Part shown: piece after piece, positions 8,563 through 18,600 of the stretch
Layout of the letters: each line of letters starts with the position of its first letter
Numbering within the stretch: position 1 is the stretch's first letter
Notes under the pieces: generated by a model
The model's database searches: none
The model's input: the letters and a program-made list of their open reading frames with translations, nothing else
Told to the model about the DNA's origin: nothing
Made by a program: the position numbers and the translations under genes
From: Spirogloea muscicola
Taxonomy: Eukaryota; Streptophyta; Zygnematophyceae; Spirogloeales; Spirogloeaceae
DNA: 20,890 nucleotides
NCBI GenBank assembly: GCA_009602725.1
Contig: WELB01000242.1
Coordinates: forward strand, 155,288-176,177
Direction of reading: 5' to 3'

Positions 8563-8701
8563 AGAAGAAGTGGCACTCCCAATGGGGGCAAGGGCTGCGA
8601 AAAGCCAGCCCAAAAAGAATTCACAAAGGTTCAGAGGGGCCTAAGAGCGGTGAGCAGCTACAAAGGGGCCTGAGGATGCAATGGTAAAACAGGGGGAGGA
8701 T
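8563..8701 (-). repeat. Right arm of the 139-bp inverted repeat, 77 bp upstream of eIF3L
   Basis: Inverted partner of 7917-8055, with two mismatches. Just to its left, 8523-8550 repeats block A (AGTGCTCGCCCAT, then GGGGCTGG), followed by an AAG-repeat stretch (GAAGAAGAAGAAG, about 8558-8570). Its outer end is 77 bases from the eIF3L ATG, so the repeat probably overlaps the promoter of that gene. Confidence 0.92.
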
Positions 8702-8778
8702 AAATCACTCAATAAGTACGAGTGAGGAGCCTCAGATCCGACAGACTAGCTGCCGGGAAGCTATCACCCTGACGAAAN
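8702..8778 (+). promoter_or_regulatory. 5' leader and proximal promoter region of eIF3L
   Basis: The 77 bases between the inverted repeat and the eIF3L ATG are the only non-repeat sequence directly upstream. I see no clear TATA box. Position 8778, immediately before the ATG, is an unresolved base (N). The transcription start cannot be placed. Confidence 0.4.
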
Positions 8779-11700
8779 ATGGCGTACGCCCGGCGCGGCG
8801 GCGGGTACGACGAGTACGAGGAGCGGCGGGGCCCCGGCCCCGGCCCCGGCGCCGGCGGCGAGGAGCGCGAGGAGGCCTACGACCCGCAGTTTGGCGTGCC
8901 GGACGTGATCAAGACGTTCGTGGTGTACTTCTACCGCCACATCCGCGAGAAGAACGTCTACGAGATCCACCAGATGTACGAGGGCTCCTTCTTCAAGCTC
9001 AGCGAGCGCTACTTCAAGCAGACCGCCTGGCCGCCCGTCGAGGTCATCGGTGAGCAGCCCCGTTGCAGCGCGCGAGCACCCCAGGCCCTGTGCCCTGCGT
9101 AGCGCACCCGGTTGACGGCGCGTCCTCGCCGCCGTGGCAGCCCCGTACGTGGACAACGACCACGTGTTCTGCCTGCTATATAAGGAAATGTACTTCCGGC
9201 ACCTGTACAAGCAGCTGGCGCCGACGCTGGAGCAGCGGTGCGAGTCTTGGGACAACTACACGCAGCTGTTCCAGGTCATCCTGCACGGCCACCTCAACAT
9301 GCAGCTGCCCAACCAGTGGCTCTGGGACATGATCGACGAGTTCATCTACCAGTTCCAGGCCTTCTGCCAGTTCCGCGCCAAGGCCAAGGCGCGCTCTGAC
9401 GCCGAGCTCCTGCTCCTGCGGGAGGCCGACCAGGTGCCGACCACAAATTGTGTGGAGGAGGGCCTGCATCTCATGCAGAGGTGCATTGATCACATTCGTT
9501 CGCCCATCTGAGGGGCACTACAGAAGTCACTGTGGCTGATGTTCCGACGCGCTCTGACCACAATTGGTGTGCAACTGGAAAGCAGTCCGGCGTGTTGCCA
9601 CACCTTAGAGCTCCATGGGTGCAGGCAAACGATGTTGGCTGTCTGCCTCTGACGGTCGACGGGTCCATTGGGCGGTCGGTTGCAGGTGTGGAATGTATTT
9701 GGCGTTCTGAACTACTTGCAGGCTCTCATCGACAAGTCAGATATTGTGCAAATCTTAGACAGCGAGAGGGGTGGCGAGCTGACCTTCAGCGTGACTGACG
9801 GGTATGACTACGAGGGCGGGGGTAGCAATGTCCTGACGGTGCTCGGCTACTTCAGCATCGTGGGCCTTTTGAGGATGCACTGCATCTTAGGTGACTACCA
9901 CACAGCACTTGCTCGCGTGACGCCCATTGACGTCAGCCAGCCCAGTGCTACTTTCACTCGAACAATGGGTTGCCATATCACCATGCTCTACTATTACGGG
10001 TTTGCGTCGCTGATGATGCGGAGGTCAGCATTTTCACCAGTCCCTCCATATACGCTTATGCTTCCAGGCACATGTCCTGGTGTCACGTGTCCTGCAACCG
10101 GTTATGCAGAGGCACACATTGCATATGATTAGAATGCCACTAGTGTCCTACTGCCCAGATCCCTTCTCTGCTTCCTTCCTTCTTTGCTGCCGTGTCCAAG
10201 TTTCTCTGGTCGTGATGGGGGGATCAACAGCTGGCTAGTCAGTGCTTTGGAGCAAGCGTCAACAGTACACTTGTGACATCCCTTTGTTTGCTGCAGGTAC
10301 ACTGATGCAATAACAGCAGTCAATAGGGTGCTTCTGTATATTATTCGCAACAAGCAGTACCTGCAAGCTTCTCCTCAGATGGACCAGATTCTCAAGAAAA
10401 ATGAGCAGCTATACGCTCTGCTCGCCATCTGCATCTCTCTGTGCCCGCAGGTATGACTACGTTAGATATGTCAAGCATCACCAACGGCCGCTGTTTTCTG
10501 ATGGGTTGCTTGTAATCTTTGGGGCTATGTACTTACTGGCCTCTTTGTCATGCTTTGTGGTCATTAACATATAGACAAAGCCCTCATCTTCATTCTGTGC
10601 TGTGCTGCAGAACAAGTTGGTCGAAGAGTCTGTGAGCACTGCTCTACGTGAAAAATATGCTGACAAGATGACTCGCATGCAAAGAGGCGATGAATCGGTC
10701 TTTGATGAGCTCTTTTCCTACTCCTGCCCCAAGTTCATCACCCCTTCGCCTCCCAACTATGAAGAGGCGCTTGTAAATTACAATCAGGTGCATATGACGG
10801 TCTTCATGGAGACTGTCCTGATGACCTTCGCACTGCACAGCATGCACTGGACACACAACATTAAGAGCATGCATGAGATACCTACTCTGCTGTGAGATGA
10901 CATGGGTAATCACTTGCCTTCACTGATGAGTCATCGTGGGGCCCATCAATGAGCAGGATGCATACAGGCTGCAGCTCAAACTGTTCTTGGCAGAGGTGCG
11001 ACAACAGCAGCTCCTGCCGAACATTCGCAGCTTCCTCAACTTGTACACATCCATTCCTCTAGCTAAATTGGCCTCCTTCATGGACATCGATGATGCGACA
11101 TTACGGTATGCTATCCTTGTGGCACGGACTCAGTAACATATTGCCTCTTCATCTGGCATAACCGCATAGTGGGAAGTTGACAGTGAAGGTTGCACTTGCA
11201 GTCAGGCTTGTGCAGCATTATAGGAACAGCTTTGACTATGTTGTCCTTAGTCTCTATGTGGCCCCCTCTGACTTCCCGGGTTGCGCTTTGACTGTTAGGA
11301 CGGCTCTGATGACTTACAAGCACAAAAATCACGTGGTAGATGCCGATGGAGATTACACAAATGCTGCCATTGACTTCTACATTGACGAGGTCAATACTAT
11401 GCATACACGATACTATGAGACGAAGGGATGCCATGGTGTTGCCAACAATACAATATGATACTTGATATGCTCCTCCTTTTTGCTTTGTGGTCTTGCACCC
11501 GTGCAGTCTTGTTGGCAAGCTTCACAAGCTGGACACACAGCCCCTGACGTCCTCGATTGATCTGCTCAATCCGGCCAGGACATGGTCCATGTCGCCGAGC
11601 CCAAAAGCACTCGGAGATTTGGGGACTACTTCATCAGACACATCGCAAAGGCAAGGCATTGCGGCGTGGCTGTATGCATTTTCCAGATCCTGCTTGTGCG

Positions 11701-11855
11701 GTATTGCATGACTTCATACATGAGCTGCTATATCATGCAGCAATTCTCAGCAAGCACCCTCATCCTTCACACTGACTCTCACTAAAAGTCTGACTGCTGA
11801 GTTGCAGTGTGACGAGATTGTTGGCGATCTTAGAAGGACGAAGCGGCCATCATGA
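8779..11855 (+). CDS. EIF3L: Eukaryotic translation initiation factor 3 subunit L, complete, 9 exons
   Basis: Exons: 8779-9049, 9141-9433, 9686-10023, 10297-10450, 10611-10787, 10957-11105, 11299-11389, 11579-11650, 11808-11855; 530 residues (human eIF3L has about 564). eIF3L is a PCI-type subunit of the eIF3 scaffold that joins mRNA to the 40S ribosome in the cytosol. The identification rests on collinear matches to remembered eIF3L over the whole length: VYEIHQMYEGSFFKLSERYF, LPNQWLWDMIDEFIYQFQ (about residue 146), LGYFSIVGLLRMHCILGDY, LREKYADKMTRMQRGD, FSYSCPKF, IRSFLNLYTSIPLAKLASF, DFYIDEDMVHVA and RRFGDYFIRHIAK. Residues 1-35 are a Gly/Pro/Glu-rich tail. The start is the first ATG of the frame, close to the conserved core. 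Intron 8 uses a GC donor (AAG|GCAAGG); splicing to 11808 gives the family-like basic tail CDEIVGDLRRTKRPS. Exons 1-2 are much more GC-rich than exons 3-9. Confidence 0.95.
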
Positions 11856-12301
11856 GAATTGCTCTAGGTGCACGTGATGGAGCTCGACCTGCGCATGGGC
11901 ACAAGGGCAGTGCAGGATTGGTCTGCAGCATCATTTGCACACACAGATCAGAAAGGATGTCGCAAGGATGGCAGTAGCCTAGAGAAGCCTGACAAAGGTG
12001 CTGATCAGCCAGCAAAATCGAACGACAAGAGGTCAAGGCGTCTCGCAAGACATTCTGCTGTGAGCTTCTTCTGGATCTTGAGATCAACGAGCTGATTTGA
12101 AGGACCGTGGAGTGCTCATGGCCCAATTTGTGCTGGCATTTGCGCAACCCCAGCACCCTCTGAGGCTGCAACTTGGGCAAGCTCACTGTTCCCAGTCTCC
12201 ACCAGGACCCACCCTCATACAGCTCCAGAGCCCTCTGCTACTGCTTAGAAGGCACACTAAGCAGGCTGGAGGCAGCAGTGTGATTACAGCTTGCTGCAAC
12301 A

Positions 12302-12306
12302 TGTAA
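12302..12306 (+). promoter_or_regulatory. Candidate poly(A) signal for eIF3L (TGTAA)
   Basis: It is the first TGTAA I find downstream of the eIF3L stop. The distance (447 bases from the stop codon) is long but plausible for an algal 3'UTR. A variant signal closer to the stop is also possible. Confidence 0.35.
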
Positions 12307-12643
12307 AGCAGAGGCGTGGGTCCTTCAATGCGAGCAACTATGTATACCTCACCAATTTGTTCACAGGCATTTGCAGCCTTCTCTGTGATTACTGGTCTAC
12401 AGTAGTCACATACTGGCATTTTGATGTGCCACTTTTCACACTGAAAATTACAAGCCAAGTGCACAATGAGCCACCGAATGAACCATGTGAGCTCCACCTG
12501 ATATCTTGCATGCAGCGGGTAAATCGCACTGTCAAGCCTGCAGCAATGAATGGTGTGGCATGCAGCTCACACGATTAATGTGCTTGACAGCAGCCTTGGA
12601 CATACCTAGACTTATCCAGGAACTGCAAAGCAATTGTACAGAT

Positions 12644-12648
12644 TTACA
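12644..12648 (-). promoter_or_regulatory. Probable poly(A) signal of NBAS (TGTAA on minus strand)
   Basis: The plus-strand TTACA reads TGTAA on the minus strand, about 42 bases after the NBAS stop codon at 12692-12690. Spacing and sequence fit the green-algal signal. Confidence 0.55.
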
Positions 12649-12689
12649 CATACAGTAGGGGCAAGCACACCTCTTTGCTAAGGACCTAG

Positions 12690-15600
12690 CTACTCATCAA
12701 GGATGGTGCGTAGAGCAACCGCTAAGAGAACTTTCAGACCTCCGCGCAGGCGTGCAATGCATCCAGGTAAAACGCAGGGGTCAGCGAGCTTGTCAATCTG
12801 ATAGTTGGTCTGGGAGTCGAGGACCTGTAGCTCTTGCTTCAAGTATCGCTGAAGCGCACATGTCGATGAAGCCCAGGTGGCAAGTGCCAGGGGAACACCA
12901 AGGAACTGCAAGACTAGGGAGCCAGCCAGCGAGGGCAGACGAGAGGCAACAAGCTCTGCCACAAAGTAGGGGAACACTACCGCTGCGATTGCAGGCTTGG
13001 ATGGCAGGGGAAGGTCTGCATCTTGATGCAGATGGGAGTCTGCCGCAGGCAATGAGCTGCCATCAGCTCCATGCAAGGACCAAGCCAGCGGTGCCAACTG
13101 ATGGCATATGAAGGAAAAGAATGTAGCATCCACTGCAGCTGAATGCAGCCTGCCGCTGGCCAGCAACGCCACAAGTAGCTCCTCATCCACTTCATAACTC
13201 TGAGCAGCGCAGATGATTGACACTCTTAAGAAGCACATTGGTGGACAGTGAGTGAGGCCATCAGGCAAGGCAGCAGCGCTACCAGTGTGCGAAGAAGCAG
13301 CTTCAACAAGCCCACTGCAGGATTACATGATATGCTGCCTGGCCGCAAAAGCTCACCATCACATTCTCTCCTTCTCTTGTCCACACTGCCTGGCTGGTGC
13401 TGCGAAGGTGATCTCTAAGTGAGCTGACCGCTGACGAGCTCAAAGCGTCGTATGGTAGCAGAAGGGCCACTTTGGCTGCCATTAAGGGGCCACCAGCATC
13501 TCTGGCTCTGCTCGCCACGCGTTCGGCCTCGTTGGCGGTCAAAAGGAGCGGGGGTGAATCAGCTGGTACTTCAGTGCAGAGTTTTGTGCTGCCTGCAGGA
13601 CCTGCGTCAAGGATCCTGCAACAGATATCCATTCAGATATTTAGGAAGCCTCCTGCTGCTCATCAAGTGTCCGCTTGCAAAGCATAGGCCCTACATACCA
13701 TCCCATGCGCAAAGGCAGCTGGAAATTGCAGCGGCTCATGCACAGTACCTGACGACCTCTTTCGCCAGCCCGGCTCCAAGAAGGTCAAGCATTATAGCTT
13801 CCCAGCAGCGATGTAATGAAATCACGTGGAGCTCATCCTCGTCAAACCCTTCCCACGCCTCTCCCCACCCCTCACCCCCTCGGCTGCCAGCCTCGTCCGC
13901 TTCCTGCTCAACATCACTCTCAGGAGAACCCTCCTCAACACCTTCCCACCCTTCATTGGCCGCCTCCTCATTGGCCATCCCCTCCCAACCCTCTTGCCCA
14001 TCTGCCACTGCCGCGTCGCCCTGTACACCATGCCCCTCTGAGCCTCCGCGTGCGCCATTGTTGGACATGCCACCACCAGCGTCGGCCTCGCTTTTCGCCT
14101 CACGGTCGTCCATGTGCGGTGCTTGAACAGTGGAGCTGCCAAAAGAGGTGCCCCATAACTCCAGAAGCGCCAGCAAGGCAAGTGTCCTGGACGCCTGCGA
14201 CGAGTCGCCCCGCAATCGCATAAACAGCTCCTCAGCAGCAGAAGCAGAGGCCAGGTCCTCCGGCCGGATCTCAGCCGAAGGCGACACCGATGTGATCAGG
14301 TCGGCTGACTTGAGAAACAGGAGGCCCATTCTTCCAGAGTCACCGACGGCCCCCTCGGCCGCATCGCCTGTCGATCTCGGATCTGGTGTCCCTGTGACTG
14401 GGGACCACATGCCCCACAAGCCTCCCTCACCACCTTTGTTGTCATGGATGGACTTGAGAAGCTCCAGGACACGGATCCGCATGCGCAGCGAAACTTGAGG
14501 GTCAGCTACCACCCTCTGCAGTGTCTCCCAAGCATGCGCTTGCAGCGACTGGAGCCCAGGCACAGGGGATGCAGCTTTCAGACAGCCGAGCAGGCTGGCA
14601 AGACCTGAACTTGCGTCCTGCTCCCCCTTCTGGCTGCCCGTCCCTGCGGCAACCTTCCAGTCTTGGATGCATGCATCCAATTCATGCCTATACAGCGACC
14701 ACACACGATCTTGACCCTTTCCTTCACCAGTACTGGACGATGGAGCGTCAGCAGGGTGAAGGAAGGCCTCGTTCTCTGAAGCTGGCCCAGGCATGTCGTC
14801 AGATTGTGCAGCCATCTGTAGCACTGCATTGACTGTGATGCCCGTGCGGAGCATGACGCTAAGCAAGTCAGCTTCAGTTCCATCACCGAGCACCTCCCTG
14901 CCAATGGCAAGCAGGGTTGCCCTTGCCTGGTGGCTGCTCAACTTCGCCTCACCCAGTAGTTCCTGCACACACTGCCAGTCCTGCTCAGCAGGGTGCATAC
15001 CAGAGGACCTTAGATAGCAATGATGTCAACGTATGCAGTCATCATAGTCAGCATCAGAGGGCCAATGCACAATGAAGCGAGCGGTGTGCTTGAAATTCAT
15101 TTGCACCCTAGTGCAGCTTGTAGCAACAGGCCTGAGATGTACAAGGTACAGCGCTAATGCAAGCCTTCTGATACCCCGTGGAGCTGAGAGCTACTTGCAT
15201 ACCTGCAAGCACGTCGCATGTGCAGCAACACGTTGCCTACTGGCATCGCTCGTCGACCATCGAATCTCATCCCCAAGCACTTGGCTCCACAGTGCCAGCA
15301 TCATCTCCTCCTCTCCTCTCGACAAAGCACCGACAGAAGCTGCAGTGGGCATGCTCTCCCTGACAATGAGTTGCGTGAGGTCCATCCGTGCAGAATCCCC
15401 AAGATGCTGCGAGCAGATCCTACAGGCCTCGTAGCCTTCAGCCAGCCGGCGCCGCTTGAGCGACTGCTCAGGAAATTCGTGCCAAGGAACATCTAGGAGG
15501 CACTTCTGCACCAGAGCTAGGTTGACGTCTTGTTCAGACAGAAGACCTGTGCCTGTGAAAATCGTAGCGACTATGCCAGCTAATTCCTGCACATTGCGCG

Positions 15601-18600
15601 TCGTAACGTGTCTTTTAATCTCAGGCAGAGCCTCTTTCAGATTTGGCCCCTCCAAGCCCTCCAGCTTCTTGAAGTCCAGGCCAGGTGCAGAGACACTGAG
15701 CGCAATGCACATGTCTGCATCGCGCAGGAAGAGAGCAGCAGCTTCCATGCTGCCTTCCTGCCTTCCCGCCTCGTCATCCTTGCTGGCCTCATGGCTGTCT
15801 GCCAGCAGATGTAAGACGCAGCTAAGGCGAGTATGGTCTGTGCCCAACACATTGGGATACACAAACTCCCGCAACCGCTGCAGGAGTGAAGTCGGCCTGG
15901 CGAGCAGCTCCATCCTCCATGTTCCAACCTCCTCTCGTATGTCTGCAATCTGCCAGTCTGAAAGCAGCACCGTCTGCACCCTTCCCATAGCAACCTGCAC
16001 AGGCAAGCACCTGTACAATGAGCGCCCTACTGTCTGCAGCAACGGCAGGCTGCCAAGGGCCAAGCCAGGGAATGCTCAAGAACTACCTCCCACCGAGGCA
16101 CACCATAGGAGGTCGCCAGCACCATGGCCTTGTCGAGGGCACTGGGATCGTCCAGATAGGCAGGGCCTGTCAGAGAGAGTACTGTCTGCTGCACGTACTC
16201 TCGATCTCCTGCAGCGAACCTATTCGTGTCCACCCCTGGCAGAGCGTTCTCTAGTTTGCTGGCATCCACACACGCCTTCAGCCAGGATTCCCACTTGGAG
16301 GCTCTCTGCTTCCATGACCATGCTCCCTGATCGATCTCACCAGTCAAGCTCCGTGGCTCTTCTGGACTTCCTCCACTGACCAACAGGTCCACCTCATCTG
16401 CAGTGGTCACGCTCGCGACGCCGTACTGCACGTTGCTGAAGAAGATGGCCATGCGAGCAGCATGCCAAGCATTCTGCCCTCCTTCACTGATCCACCGGTC
16501 GACCTCCTTATCAAGCACATCAGCTGCGGCAGATGAGTCTCTCACTGCAAGAAGGTAAGCCAGACTGAAGTTGTCTCTTGCTCGGCCCCATGGCATGCGC
16601 AGCAATGCTGCACGGGCCAGCGTCAGGTAGACCAAGTCAGGAGCTGCTCCCTGGCTGCTCGCCAGCGCCTGCAGGGCGACCCTGGCCATCGTGTCACTGT
16701 CACGTGGAGACAGCCGCTCGGAGGGTTGCCTGGCTAGGCTAGATAGGCGCTGGCTCAGGAAAGGCCCCAAGAGCCTCTGGAGCTCTTCCACAGCTTCAGG
16801 CGCGCCAATGTCCTTAGCGGGTGGCCCTGAAGGCAGCTCAACAACTCTTCCCATGTCGGGTATGGGTTCCCTCAAAGCCTCGGTGTGACAGGAGAGCGCA
16901 AGGTCAGCTTCTTGCCAGGCTGCCAACAAGCTGCCCACATCATCATCCCCGCAGTGTGCAAGGGCAAATCCCAGGAGGCGCTTCCTCGCCGTCAATGAGG
17001 TGTCCGAACCTATCTCGTCAAGGGGCGCCCTGGCCAGCGCAGCGGCAAGATCCCAAATGGCTGCATACCCTTGCTCCACCAAGCGCAGGCAGAGCTCTGT
17101 GGCCTGTGCGTCATCTCCCTGGGCAGCTGCATGGCGAGCGATGATGTTCATAACCTGCATCTGATCCTCCTTGCTGGTCAGTCCTAAGTGGGCGGCCAGA
17201 GCAACGAGGCCATCCGGGTCTCTGCATGCCAAGCAACCGGGATCGAACAGTCACACCCATAAAGCCTTGAGCAATTGCTCATTGTAACATTGACAACACC
17301 GCTACTCTGGGCAGGTTTGACATGGGGACCAGACTGTAAGTGCGAGGCAAAGCCTGCTGCCAAAACAAGGGCTGAAGCGAGTACCTGTAATTGTCAGGAG
17401 ATGCTGCGAGCACCATGGCTATGGTGTCCAGCGGCGTGCGCAACTGTCGGAACTGCACAGGCAAGAGTGTCACCCCTCTGGCAGGAAGCTCCTCCATGAG
17501 AGCGTGGACGAGCAGTGACTCTGCCTTGACTGCTTCGCTTTCAGGGAGCAGTGCAAGGCACTGCCGAGCCTTGACCACCTGCAGGTAGCGGGAGTGACTC
17601 GAACCTGGTCAGAGCACCGAGATGGAGGGGGTGAGCTTGTGGGTTGTCCATTCACGGGCATGATTGCAGCTCTTGTGTTGTGAGAAGCTGTTCAAATGCT
17701 TACAGCCTGGGCATCCAAGGAGGGAGCCGAATACAAGTAATCTCGTGCAGCTCCCAGGACCAGCTGCTCCGCCCTGTCGACTCCAAGTGAAGCTCCTCCT
17801 CTCAGGTGGGGCCTGGCAAGGCCGAACCTGCCAGCCCTGAGCAGGGCACGGCAGTACTCGGCAAGAGGGTAGTGCACATCTGTGGGCGTAGCCAGCCCAG
17901 CGGCCCGAAGAGTGCCAAGGTCGTGCCAAAGCGTAGCCCACTGTGTGTCTGACCGGGGGGGCTGTTCCCGAGCAAATGAAGCGAGCACCTGTCGAAGCAA
18001 CTTCCGCACATCGGCCTCGTCCTCCTGGACTCCAGCCACGAATGCCACTGGCTTTGGCACCTGTGCACGACGCCCAGCCATACGACACATGATCCCAACC
18101 GGCCCACAGCTCTGAGCCCCCAGTCTCCCGCCCCTTCAGCATGGTCATGACGGTCCACGGTCGTCTACAATCGACACGGCCCCCCGGCCCAATCAGGCTG
18201 GAGGAGCATGCATGCCTGGTAGTGCTGGAGAAGCTTGGCGCCTGCAACGTGACTTCGGGCGAGCGCGAGCTTCTCTCGCACAAAGCCAACATCACCGGAA
18301 CTTCCGCCCGAGGATGGAGCAGTTAGCGCGGTGCTGGCGGCCTTGACCGGGGCATGGAAATGGCCTTGACGCAGCACCCTTCCCAATGCGCCATTCAGGC
18401 GACTCGAGGCCTGCTCAGCTCTTCCCTCCAGCTCCGTCCACAGCGGCTGACCTACTCGGTTGGCTGCAACCAACAATCCGCCATTGTCCGCAACACCTCC
18501 CTCGTTGGGGCGTGGGGGCTCTACAGCCCGTAGCAAGGTGTCCATGTCATCCCAGCAGTCCATGGCAGGGCATGCATACAAGCACTGCAGCGCCAGCTCG

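Larger units (their letters stand above)
11856..12689. other. Intergenic gap between convergent eIF3L and NBAS genes
   Basis: This is 834 bp of 3' untranslated and spacer sequence. A plus-strand TGTAA at 12302-12306 is the first one I see after the eIF3L stop, about 450 bases on, so the eIF3L 3'UTR may be long. Small open frames here do not continue either gene and show no known domain. Confidence 0.6.

Noticed and set aside
8764-9255. 163-codon minus-strand frame antisense to eIF3L exons 1-2
   Set aside because: It is the shadow of a GC-rich coding exon and contains the unresolved base; the plus strand is clearly eIF3L.
10520-10560. Possible block D copy in eIF3L intron 4 (GTACTTACTGGCC)
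   Set aside because: The match is too short and breaks down at once on both sides.
11579-11785. eIF3L ending at 11785 without the last intron
   Set aside because: The unspliced tail does not resemble the family, whereas splicing from the GC donor to 11808 gives a basic tail of family-like length and character; kept only as a possible isoform.
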